Notes under the pieces: generated by a model
Databases searched by the model: none
Told to the model about the DNA's origin: nothing
What the model saw: only the letters and a program-made list of their open reading frames with translations
Assembly (NCBI GenBank): GCA_902790215.1
Contig: CADAQX010000008.1
Coordinates: forward strand, 1-64,000
DNA: 64,000 nt
Direction of reading: 5' to 3'
Source: an uncultured Bacteroidota bacterium
GTDB lineage: Bacteria > Bacteroidota > Bacteroidia > Bacteroidales > P3
Program-made: the position numbers and the translations under genes
Part shown: positions 1 to 8,292 of the stretch, piece by piece
How the letters are laid out: every line of letters starts with the position of its first letter
Numbering within the stretch: position 1 is the first letter of the stretch

Positions 1-130
1 TGCCCTTTCAGGGCGAGGCAATATACTAACCACTTTCCCCAGGGCGTTGCCCTGGGCTAACAGGGTATTGGCCTTTCAGGCCATTGTATCATCAGCACCG
101 TCCGCGGCTGTTTGCTGCCAAAGCTGATGA
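1..130 (+). repeat. REP-like palindromic repeat, left direct copy
   Basis: Three small palindromes follow each other: GCCCT-TTC-AGGGC, CCAGGGC-GTT-GCCCTGG and GGCCT-TTC-AGGCC. They end in a shared tail CAGCACCGTCCGCG. The same order and spacing recur at 715-823 to the right of the transposase gene, at roughly 80% identity by eye. The copy is cut by the window edge, so its true left limit is unknown. Confidence 0.8.
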
Positions 131-149
131 GCGGTGAAATAGAGGTATG

Positions 150-245
150 TGAGACGGCCTGAAAGGCCAACAATCAGTCAGCCCAATGGCAACGCCTTGG
201 GTAAGAAAATAAGAAACAACAAACGCCCCGTAGGGGCAAAAGCAT
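150..245 (-). repeat. REP-like palindromic repeat, inverted copy
   Basis: This segment holds the same three palindromes in reverse order and orientation: GGCCTGAAAGGCC, then AGCCCAATGGCAACGCCTTGGG, then CGCCCCGTAGGGGC. With the copy at 1-130 it forms a head-to-head pair just upstream of the transposase start, the arrangement expected of a REP doublet served by a Y1 transposase. Confidence 0.7.
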
Positions 246-252
246 TATAAAC

Positions 253-708
253 ATGTCGCAATCGCTCTGTAAAGTATACCTACACATCATCTTCCATTTG
301 AAGACCGATAGTCCCGCCATAAAGGCCGAACACTTGGAACCATTGCATAGCTACATTGGCAAACTTGTCAACACGACTGGCTGTCAGGTATTGCGAGTTG
401 GCGGGACAGAAAACCATGTACATGCGTTGGTCATGTTTTCAAAAACCGAGACTGTTGCACATGTGGTTGAGGAAATGAAACGAAACAGCAGTAGATGGAT
501 GAAAACACTCTCGCCCACATACCAGCATTTTGCGTGGCAAGGAGGTTACGCGGCATTCTCGGTCAGTCAGTCGCAGGTTGATACGGTGATTGCATATATC
601 AAGAATCAGGCAGAACATCATAGAAAGCAGAGCTTCAAGGAAGAATATATAAGTTTTTTGAGATTATACAAAGTTGAATATGATGAACGATATGTGTTGT
701 CCGATTAA
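253..708 (+). CDS. IS200-like Y1 (HUH) transposase, REP-associated type
   Basis: A 151-residue single-strand DNA transposase of the Y1_Tnp family. The HUH metal-binding motif is visible as NHVHALVM (His-Val-His about residues 55-57). A plausible catalytic tyrosine lies about residue 114 in the helix AYIKNQ, the usual place in this family. Length matches a stand-alone TnpA; no tnpB partner is present. The gene is bracketed by palindromic repeats (1-130, 150-245, 715-823) rather than by classical IS ends, which points to a REP-associated tyrosine transposase (RAYT-like) acting on these hairpins. That link is inferred from position. The gene looks intact. No promoter of the TAnnTTTG type was seen upstream. 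Confidence 0.9.
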   Translation: MSQSLCKVYLHIIFHLKTDSPAIKAEHLEPLHSYIGKLVNTTGCQVLRVGGTENHVHALVMFSKTETVAHVVEEMKRNSSRWMKTLSPTYQHFAWQGGYAAFSVSQSQVDTVIAYIKNQAEHHRKQSFKEEYISFLRLYKVEYDERYVLSD

Positions 709-714
709 TGGTTT

Positions 715-823
715 TGCCCTTTCAGGGCGAGGTAATACAATAACTATATTTCCCAGGGCGTTGCCCTGGGCTGACAGTACATTGGCCTTTCAGGCCGTAG
801 TATAATCAGCAACGTCCGCGAGT
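715..823 (+). repeat. REP-like palindromic repeat, right direct copy
   Basis: A direct repeat of 1-130 begins seven bases after the transposase stop codon. The same three palindromes appear in the same order and the same tail ATCAGCAACGTCCGCG follows. The transposase gene therefore sits between direct copies, as a mobile REP unit would. Confidence 0.8.
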
Positions 824-878
824 AGTGATATTGTTGAGTAATGAACAATAAAACGGCAACAATAACGTTAATAAAATC

Positions 879-1838
879 ATGAGCGACAAACAACAATATG
901 CTGACTTTGATGTATATTTTCGCCAAGGTGAACCTTCGAAACGGGAGGCGGCGTACGCATGGAGTACCGCAATTGGTCTTCAGGCGGTGGACGGGCTGAA
1001 ACCTTCACAATATCTGCTTGATGTGGCCAAGCGCAACATTGAAGGTGATATTACCATCGATGAAGTCAGAGAGATGCTTGAATCCTATTACAGCAGTAAA
1101 GCAAAACGTACACCTGACATTGATGAAAGTGCTGAATGTGACAAATCTTCTGCCAATATCAAAAAGATACTTTCCACTAATACGTTTGCATTCAATACCA
1201 ATGGCTTTATTGCCACCCACCGCCGAATCTTTGAGGGAGTATTTAAACATGCGGGAGAGTTAAGGATTATCTAAATTGGGAAGATCTACGTCGTGCCATT
1301 GATTTTGACATCCAACAAGAGAAGGATTTCAACTACAGTGGGTTGTCAGAGGAAGAGAAAGTGCGTCACATTGCTCACTTCATCTCAGGGCTTTGGCAAA
1401 TACATCCTTTCCGCGAAGGCAACACCCGAACAACAGCGGTATTTGCAATACAGTATTTGCGTTCCATGGGTTATGACGTGACCAATAATTTGTTCAAAGA
1501 TTACTCTTGGTATTTTCGGAATGCCTTGGTTCGTGCCAACTATAAAAATTTTCAGAAACCTGTTGTTAAACGAGCATAACGAGCTAAAGAACCGTTATAT
1601 GCTTATCAATGCACCCGAAGGTTGGAGTGAGACCGACGATAAACCGACGATAACCGACGATAAACCGACGATAATTTTGGCCTACCTTAAGGAGAAAGGT
1701 TCATGCAGGACGGCAGAACTATCGACATTGTTGGGGCTGAAACCCACCCAGACAAAGGCTTATCTATACCAATTGCTTCAAGAAGGGAAGATTGTGGCGC
1801 ATGGAGCAAACCGAAATAGGACATACACATTAGCATAA
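879..1838 (+). pseudogene. Fic family protein, broken by two frame-changing deletions
   Basis: Fic enzymes transfer AMP or related groups to target proteins. The remains read in three pieces. 879-1274 gives the N-terminal region ending FKHAGELR. About 1271-1579 holds the Fic active-site motif HPFREGNTRT. About 1536-1838 gives NLLLNEHNELKNRYM followed by a winged-helix-like C-terminus (LKEKGSCRTAELSTLLGL). At each junction about 15-18 residues expected from family members are missing and the frame shifts, so two out-of-frame deletions explain it better than sequencing slips. Fic genes of this type are often found inside type I restriction operons, and this one ends six bases before hsdR. A full-length product is not expected. 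The C-terminal piece starting at 1521 is open but lacks the catalytic motif. Confidence 0.85.
1632..1673 (+). repeat. 21-bp tandem repeat inside the fic remnant
   Basis: Two copies of a 21-bp unit built on ACCGACGATA lie in the linker between the Fic core and the winged-helix region. They translate to a repeated TDDKPT. This is a low-complexity hinge. Confidence 0.75.
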
Positions 1839-1844
1839 ACTATC

Positions 1845-4800
1845 ATGTCATACGATTACAGCGAAGACCAATTGATACAGAAAAGTACTGCCGACTTCAT
1901 GGAGAAGGAGTTGGGGTGGACGAGCATATATGCTTACGACAAAGAGACGCTTGGTCCTGACGGTACCCTCGGTCGCAACAGTTACCACGAGGTGTTGCTG
2001 CAACGCCATTTCCGCAAGGTGTTGAAGACGCTGAATCCATGGCTGACGGACAAGCAGTTGCAGGAGGCTGTGGAGCGTATGACGGAATACATGAGCAGCC
2101 AGACGCTGATGCAGATTAATGAGCAGAAGTATCAGTACATCAAAGATGGTGTGCCTGTGACTCGCGTAAAACCGAGCGGAGAGACGGAAGAGGTGAAGGC
2201 CAAGGTCATCGACTTTGCTTCGCCCGACAAGAACGAGTTCCTCTGTGTGCGAGAGCTGTGGGTGCATGGGGCTTTGTATCGCCGTAGGGCCGACATCGTG
2301 GGCTTCGTGAACGGTCTGCCACTGCTCTTTATGGAACTGAAAAACCACGATGTGGAGGTACGGAGTGCTTTTGACGACAACTACCGCGACTACCTCGACA
2401 CCATTCCTCAGCTGTTCCGGTTCAATGCCTTTATCATGTTCAGCAATGGCTTGGAAGCCCGTGTGGGAACAATAGACTCGAAGTGGGAATTTTTCCATGA
2501 GTGGAAACGCCTGAACGAGATGGAGGCTGGCAACATAGAGCTGCCCACCATGTTGAAGGGTATATGCAAAAAGGAGAACTTCCTTGACCTGCTGGAGAAC
2601 TTCATCCTCTACGACCACAGCGGAGGCTCCACCGTGAAGATACTGGCACGCAACCACCAATTTTTGGGGGTGAACCAGGCGGTGGAGATGTACCGCAACC
2701 GCAAATTACATAACGGCAAGCTGGGTGTGTTTTGGCACACGCAAGGTAGCGGCAAGAGCTACTCAATGCTGTTTCTGGCGCAGAAGATACGGCGCAAATT
2801 CGAGGGCTCACCCACCATTTTAGTATTGACCGACCGCGATGAACTGAACAAGCAGATAAGCGACACTTTTGAGAACTGCGGATTGTTGGGTAATGTGAAA
2901 GCCAAGAAGTTCATTGCCAGCAGTGGCGAGGACTTGAAAACAAAACTGAGGGGCAACCCTTCGTTTATCTTCTCGCTGATACAGAAATTCAACGACCCCC
3001 AAGCAGAGCCCATCTATCCCGACCACGACATCATTGTGATGAGCGACGAGGCACACCGCACGCAGAACGGCATTTTCGCCGACAACCTTATGCATCTGCT
3101 GCCGACTGCCAACCGCATAGGCTTTACCGGAACGCCCCTGCTGAAGAACGACAATATCACAGCCCGCACTTTCGGCGGATATGTGAGTATATATGATTTC
3201 AAGCGGGCAGTAGAGGACAAAGCCACCGTACCGCTCTTTTATGAGAATAGGGGAGAACGGCTGCAAGAACTGAAGAACCCCGAAATCAACGAGGAGATAG
3301 CTGCGGCATTGGAACAAGCGGGAGATATGGATGCCTCGCAACTGGCAAAACTGGAGCGCGAGTTTGCCAAAGAGGTACATCTGCTCACTGCCAAAAAGCG
3401 TCTGCGCATCGTGGCACAGGATTTCGTGCGCCACTACAGCGACTTATGGACTTCGGGCAAGGCGATGTTTGTATGCTACAACAAGGTGACGTGCGTACAG
3501 ATGTACAACTACGCACAGGAATACTGGCAGCAAGAGATAAAACACCTGCAAGAGGTCATCGATAAGTGTGATTCACAACAGGAAGTACAGGAAATGCGCC
3601 GCAAACTGGCTTGGATGCAGGAAACGGAAATGGCAGTAGTGGTGTCGCAGGAGCAGAACGAGATACAGACTTTCCAGAAATGGGGACTCGACATACTGCC
3701 CCATCGTGAGAAGATGGAGAAACGCGAGCTGGACAAAGAGTTTAAAGACCCCGACTCAAAGCTCAGAGTGGTGTTTGTCTGCGCCATGTGGCTGACAGGC
3801 TTTGACGTGAAAACGCTTTCGTGCCTTTATATAGACAAGCCCATGAAGGCACACACGCTGATGCAGACTATTGCCCGTGCCAACCGTGTGGCAGAAGGCA
3901 AAACCAACGGACTAGTGATTGACTATATCGGTATCGTCAAAGCATTGCGTCAGGCATTGGCAGACTATACTGCTAATCCGGAAGGACAAGGAGGCAATGA
4001 CCCAACGATAAACAAAGAGGAACTCATCAAACATATCTTAGAAGCCATTGCTGCCGCTAAGTCATTCTTGAAAGAACATGAGATTGCACTGGACAGTTTA
4101 ATTCAGGCTAAAGATGGTTTTGTTAGACTCGCGTTGTTAAAAGAGGCCGCCAACGCTATGTGCGAGACGTTGGAGATAAGAAAAACCTATTGTACCTTTG
4201 CCACTACGTTGATGAATCTATGGAAATATCTCGACCGAGAGGACATCACACATGAAATGAAACAGCAGAAGGATGCCATAGAAGCCATCTACAAAGAATT
4301 GCAGAAGAAGCGAAAGCATGCGGATATCACCGACCTGAGTGTGGCTATCAGTGAAATAATAAACGAGCACATCGAAATGGAGGAAGTTGAAATAGCTGAC
4401 ATCGACCCGTACAGGCGTTTTGACATCAGCGGCATCAACTTTGAATTGTTACGCCGTGAGTTTGCCCGATGTCGTGAAAAGAATCTGCTGATGAAAGACA
4501 TTCAAGAGTTGCTTCAAGAAAGGATAGCCAAGATGCTTGCTGCCAATCCTTCGCGCATTAACTTCTACGAGAAATACCAGCAAATCATTTCGGACTACAA
4601 CAACGAACAGGACAGAGTGACAATAGAAAAGACATTTGAGGAGTTGATGAAGTTGTCGCATGATTTAGAAGACGAGGAAAAACGATATATACGAGAGGGG
4701 TTTGAAAACGACGAACAATTGTCGCTATTCGATGTTCTGATAAAAGATAACCTATCGAAGGATGAGATTAGGAAGTTGAAGAAAGTGGCGAAAGACCTTT

Positions 4801-4994
4801 TGGAGAAAATAAAGCAACTGCTGGCAGAGATGGATCACCCATTCGACAAGCAGGAGACTAAAGCTACGCTGAATAATGCCATCAGGGACGTACTTTGGAG
4901 CGAACTGCCGGACAGTTATTCCGACGAGAGTATTAACCAATACCGCGATGCAGTATTCACATACTTCAACCAACACTATGGCGATGTGGCATAG
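1845..4994 (+). CDS. hsdR: Type I restriction enzyme R subunit (HsdR)
   Basis: This is the translocase/endonuclease subunit of a type I restriction-modification complex; with HsdM and HsdS it cuts unmodified DNA after ATP-driven translocation. The 1049 residues fit the family. The N-terminal nuclease domain carries a PD-(D/E)xK-type MELKNH near residue 163. The SF2 motor has Walker A TQGSGKS near residue 298 and a DEAH box (SDEAHRT) near residue 398, with helicase motif VI-like IARANRVAEG further on. The C-terminal third resembles the helical DUF3387 region. hsdM and hsdS are not in the window. They may lie left of base 1, with fic and then the transposon repeats in between. The gene itself is intact. 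Start ATG at 1845 follows the fic stop by six bases, as in an operon. Confidence 0.95.
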   Translation: MSYDYSEDQLIQKSTADFMEKELGWTSIYAYDKETLGPDGTLGRNSYHEVLLQRHFRKVLKTLNPWLTDKQLQEAVERMTEYMSSQTLMQINEQKYQYIKDGVPVTRVKPSGETEEVKAKVIDFASPDKNEFLCVRELWVHGALYRRRADIVGFVNGLPLLFMELKNHDVEVRSAFDDNYRDYLDTIPQLFRFNAFIMFSNGLEARVGTIDSKWEFFHEWKRLNEMEAGNIELPTMLKGICKKENFLDLLENFILYDHSGGSTVKILARNHQFLGVNQAVEMYRNRKLHNGKLGVFWHTQGSGKSYSMLFLAQKIRRKFEGSPTILVLTDRDELNKQISDTFENCGLLGNVKAKKFIASSGEDLKTKLRGNPSFIFSLIQKFNDPQAEPIYPDHDIIVMSDEAHRTQNGIFADNLMHLLPTANRIGFTGTPLLKNDNITARTFGGYVSIYDFKRAVEDKATVPLFYENRGERLQELKNPEINEEIAAALEQAGDMDASQLAKLEREFAKEVHLLTAKKRLRIVAQDFVRHYSDLWTSGKAMFVCYNKVTCVQMYNYAQEYWQQEIKHLQEVIDKCDSQQEVQEMRRKLAWMQETEMAVVVSQEQNEIQTFQKWGLDILPHREKMEKRELDKEFKDPDSKLRVVFVCAMWLTGFDVKTLSCLYIDKPMKAHTLMQTIARANRVAEGKTNGLVIDYIGIVKALRQALADYTANPEGQGGNDPTINKEELIKHILEAIAAAKSFLKEHEIALDSLIQAKDGFVRLALLKEAANAMCETLEIRKTYCTFATTLMNLWKYLDREDITHEMKQQKDAIEAIYKELQKKRKHADITDLSVAISEIINEHIEMEEVEIADIDPYRRFDISGINFELLRREFARCREKNLLMKDIQELLQERIAKMLAANPSRINFYEKYQQIISDYNNEQDRVTIEKTFEELMKLSHDLEDEEKRYIREGFENDEQLSLFDVLIKDNLSKDEIRKLKKVAKDLLEKIKQLLAEMDHPFDKQETKATLNNAIRDVLWSELPDSYSDESINQYRDAVFTYFNQHYGDVA

Positions 4995-5193
4995 CTTAAT
5001 GCATACGCTGTGTAGGCGGTATATGGGTGTGTTCAGTGGGTGTCGGGGTTCGCAGATGAATTAACGCTGATGAGTGCATTCTGTGCCCGAGTTGGGGCTG
5101 AACCTAACAGGGGTTGAACAGCTGTCTCGCATGAATGATGGACTTTTTTCTTTGTCTTTGGTGAGAAAACCCTGATCTGTTAATTTTTTTTTG

Positions 5194-5201
5194 TATCTTT
5201 G
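5194..5201 (+). promoter_or_regulatory. Bacteroidota -7 promoter element
   Basis: TATCTTTG lies 24 bases before the lipoprotein start, preceded by a T-rich tract. It matches the TAnnTTTG consensus of the Bacteroidota housekeeping sigma factor. Bases 4995-5190 hold nothing else that I recognise. Confidence 0.8.
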
Positions 5202-5225
5202 CAAATCAATTAAAAATGTAATATT

Positions 5226-5948
5226 ATGAAGAAAACAAGTATTATTAAATTGGCTTTGCCACTGTTGCTCACTTCTTTGTTTGGCTCTTGCGTAATCTAT
5301 CACCCTCACAATGTCGACATCCCGCTGCTGCGCGAAAAGGGTGAGGTGGATGTTGATGCCAATCTCTCCTTGAGTGCTCCGTTGCTCGGAGCTCCGGCGT
5401 TCAATGGCACGGTTTCCTTTGCTCCGTTAAACAATGTGGGCGTACAGGCGGCTGTCTGTTTGTCAAACACCAACTCGTTTTACGTGCAGGGCGCTGCCGG
5501 CGGTTTCCTCCCGATGGGCGACAATGCAGTGCTTGAAGGATATGCAGGCTATGGCTTCGGCACCTCAGTGCACAAAACAGAGGTAAGCGAAGACAACTCG
5601 TACCGCAAAGTGGAGGGTAACTACAATCTGGTTTTCGGTCAGGTGAACACGGGCTGGGTGAACCTGCTCGGTGGCATCTTCGATATTGGCTTTGGCTTTA
5701 AGGGCGGCTTGATGATGCCTAACTTTGAGAAAAGCTTGGTGCAGGGAAATGGAGAGGTTGTCAAAGAAACCAAGCTTACCGACTCGCATGTGCTGCTCCA
5801 GCCCCAATTCATGGTACGTGTGGGATGGCAACAGGTAAAGTTCTCGTTTAATGTCGGCTATGCCTATCTCTCGAACTGGCATGATACCTATGGGTATTTC
5901 AACTACGAGCCGATAAGCGTAGGCCTTGGCGTTCACTTTGATTTTTAG
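5226..5948 (+). CDS. Outer-membrane lipoprotein of unknown function
   Basis: A 240-residue protein with a clear lipoprotein signal: charged MKKTSIIK, a hydrophobic stretch and the lipobox LFGSC (Cys about residue 21). The mature part is rich in Gly, aromatic residues and alternating polarity (NVGVQAAVCLSNTNSFYVQG, GYAGYGFGTS) and ends VGLGVHFDF, a pattern of small outer-membrane beta-barrels or barrel-like lipoproteins. I do not recognise a named family. It has its own promoter at 5194 and is followed after 15 bases by ygiQ, so the two may be cotranscribed. The stop codon is TAG. Confidence 0.75.
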   Translation: MKKTSIIKLALPLLLTSLFGSCVIYHPHNVDIPLLREKGEVDVDANLSLSAPLLGAPAFNGTVSFAPLNNVGVQAAVCLSNTNSFYVQGAAGGFLPMGDNAVLEGYAGYGFGTSVHKTEVSEDNSYRKVEGNYNLVFGQVNTGWVNLLGGIFDIGFGFKGGLMMPNFEKSLVQGNGEVVKETKLTDSHVLLQPQFMVRVGWQQVKFSFNVGYAYLSNWHDTYGYFNYEPISVGLGVHFDF

Positions 5949-5963
5949 GATACAAAGAGCTGA

Positions 5964-7781
5964 ATGAGCCACTTCTTGCCTATAACGTTGGATGAAGTGA
6001 AACGTTTGGGTTGGGAAACTGTGGACGTGGTGCTTGTCACCGGCGACGCCTATATTGACCACCCGGCTTTCGGCACAGCTGTAATCGGGAGGACATTAGA
6101 GGCTGCTGGCTACCGTGTGGCCGTCATACCGCAGCCCAACTGGCGCGACGACCTGCGCGATTTCCGCAAGTTTGGCCGTCCGCGTCTCTTCTTCGGTGTC
6201 ACCAGCGGGGCGATGGACAGTATGGTGAACCACTACACCGCTGCCCGTCGCCTTCGCCACGACGACGCCTACACGCCTGGTGGACAGGCAGGTTTCCGTC
6301 CCGACCGCGCCACCTATGTCTACACCCGCATCCTGAAGCAGATATATCCCGATGTGCCCGTCATCATGGCGGGCATAGAGGCCTCCATGCGCCGTCTGGC
6401 GCACTACGACTATTGGGACGACCGTCTGTTTCCCAGCATACTGGCCGACACCCCCGCCGACCTGCTCAACTACGGCATGGGCGAGCGCACCACCCTCAAG
6501 ATAGCCCGCCTGCTGGCCGAAGGCCAGCCCGTGGAGGCGCTCCACAGCCTGCCCCAGGTAGCCTATAAGATCAATCAGAGTATTCAGAGTATTCAGAATA
6601 TTCAGAAAAATCAGAATCCTCCGAACCCTCCGATTATTGAGCTCCACTCTTTCGAGGAATGCCTTCGCTCCAAGCGCGCAGAGGCCGAGAACTACCGCAT
6701 CATCGAACTGGAAAGCAATAAGATAGAGTGTGCCACCCTCGTGCAGCGGCACGGCGACAGCTGCATTGTCGTCAACCCGCCTGAGCCCCCCATGACCACC
6801 GAGGAAATCGATGCCAGTTTCGACCTGCCCTACCTCCGCCAGCCACACCCCAAGTACAAGAAGCGCGGCCCCATCCCGGCCTTCGACATGATACGCTGGA
6901 GCGTGAACACCCACCGCGGCTGCTTCGGCGGGTGCTCGTTCTGCACCATCAGCGCCCATCAGGGCAAACAAATAGCCTCGCGCAGCGAGGCCTCCATACT
7001 CAATGAGGTGGACACCCTGACACACGACCCCGACTTCCACGGCGTGCTCACTGACCTCGGCGGTCCCTCGGCCAACATGTGGCGCATGAAGGGGAGGAAC
7101 CCCGACCTGTGTCGCAAGTGCTCGCGATACAGCTGCTCGATGCCCACCCTGTGCAAGAATCTCGACAGCGACCACCGCCCGATGACCGACCTCCTGCGCA
7201 AGGTGTCGGCACACCCCAAGGTCAAGCACCTCTATGTGGGCAGCGGCATCCGCTGCGACCTCTTCACCGACCAGAACGGCGGCTGGAACTACTTCCGCGA
7301 CGTAGTGGTCAACCACACCAGCGGGCGACTTAAAGTGGCACCCGAACATACAAGCGACAAAGTGCTGTCGCTCATGCGAAAGCCATCGTTTAATCTTTTC
7401 CTCGAAACCAAGAGCCGGTTCGATGCCGTGTGCCGACAGGCGGGGCTGCGCTACCAGCTTATCCCGTACTTCATCAGCTCGCACCCCGGCTGCCAGCTGA
7501 AGGACATGGCCGACCTTGCCGTGGAGATGAAGCGGCTGGGCTACCGTCTGGAACAGATACAGGACTTCACGCCCACACCCATGACCCTCAGCACCGAGAT
7601 GTACTACACCGGCATCGACCCCACCACGATGCAGCCCGTCTATGTGGCCACCGCACCCGCCGCGAAGAAAGAGCAGAACCTTATGTTCTTCTACTACAAG
7701 CGAGAATGCCAGACGGCCATCCGCCAGGCCTTGCACCGCAACCACCTCGACTCCTACATCCCGCGGCTGCTGGGGAGGTGA
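5964..7781 (+). CDS. ygiQ: YgiQ family radical SAM protein
   Basis: A 605-residue member of the UPF0313/YgiQ family of radical S-adenosylmethionine proteins, whose reaction is not established. The N-terminal region has the family block VDVVLVTGDAYIDHP and later GIEASMRRLAHYDYW. The radical SAM cluster motif CxxxCxxC is seen as RGCFGGCSFCTIS near residue 320. A second Cys-rich stretch CRKCSRYSC lies near residue 382. Residues about 199-215 are an unusual Asn/Gln/Ile-rich run (INQSIQSIQNIQKNQN) encoded by a 9-bp microsatellite, which looks like an in-frame insertion. Start ATG at 5964 gives the usual family N-terminus. Confidence 0.93.
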   Translation: MSHFLPITLDEVKRLGWETVDVVLVTGDAYIDHPAFGTAVIGRTLEAAGYRVAVIPQPNWRDDLRDFRKFGRPRLFFGVTSGAMDSMVNHYTAARRLRHDDAYTPGGQAGFRPDRATYVYTRILKQIYPDVPVIMAGIEASMRRLAHYDYWDDRLFPSILADTPADLLNYGMGERTTLKIARLLAEGQPVEALHSLPQVAYKINQSIQSIQNIQKNQNPPNPPIIELHSFEECLRSKRAEAENYRIIELESNKIECATLVQRHGDSCIVVNPPEPPMTTEEIDASFDLPYLRQPHPKYKKRGPIPAFDMIRWSVNTHRGCFGGCSFCTISAHQGKQIASRSEASILNEVDTLTHDPDFHGVLTDLGGPSANMWRMKGRNPDLCRKCSRYSCSMPTLCKNLDSDHRPMTDLLRKVSAHPKVKHLYVGSGIRCDLFTDQNGGWNYFRDVVVNHTSGRLKVAPEHTSDKVLSLMRKPSFNLFLETKSRFDAVCRQAGLRYQLIPYFISSHPGCQLKDMADLAVEMKRLGYRLEQIQDFTPTPMTLSTEMYYTGIDPTTMQPVYVATAPAAKKEQNLMFFYYKRECQTAIRQALHRNHLDSYIPRLLGR

Positions 7782-7836
7782 AATTCAAGCAAAAACTCAA
7801 GCATTAACACATTAACGCATTCAAGCAATCACTCAA

Positions 7837-8090
7837 ACGTCGTCATTTATTCGATCGTTATTCGATCGTTTTCCACTCGTTCTCCGTTTCAGAAAGGGAA
7901 AACGATGGGAAACATATCGAAAAACGATAAGATAAAGAACGACGCTACTTCGAGTCCGGAAGGCACGCAGAGGAACGTTGGGGACAAATATGCGACACTT
8001 TCGGAACGGTGGAGTAAGTTGGCGAAAGGTGGCGTAATTCTTCACAGAATAATATTTAACTTCCGCGCGAAGCGGCAAGTGTCGCGCCGA
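7837..8090 (+). repeat. Dispersed ~250-bp element, copy A
   Basis: It begins ACGTCGTCATTTATTCG with the 11-bp unit TTATTCGATCG repeated in tandem. Next comes a hairpin of a TTTCCC arm and a GGGAAA arm, then AAAGAACGACGCTAC, and it ends near TTCACAGAATAATATT. Reverse-strand copy B (33030-33290) matches along its full length. Copies C (41974-42085) and D (63871-64000) match the first part. It fills the gap between ygiQ and parC. It contains short open frames in both directions, but the copies share no intact common one. A microsatellite (CATTAACACATTAACG) and CAAGCAATC repeats precede it. Confidence 0.85.
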
Positions 8091-8267
8091 AAAAAACGTT
8101 GTTCCCATTCGGTCATGCCGATAATAACGTTGCTTCCATCCGGTCGCGACGAAAAATGGACGGAAATGTATGGATTATTGATGGAATAACGATGGTCGGG
8201 CAAAGGTGTGAGTAAGTCTGTTTATAATTTATGGGGACTGAAAACCGGTTATGTCAGAAATAATTGG

Positions 8268-8275
8268 TATCTTTG
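8268..8275 (+). promoter_or_regulatory. Bacteroidota -7 element for parC
   Basis: TATCTTTG ends 17 bases before the parC start codon, so the leader is very short. Confidence 0.75.
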
Positions 8276-8292
8276 CATTTTAAACGATTATT

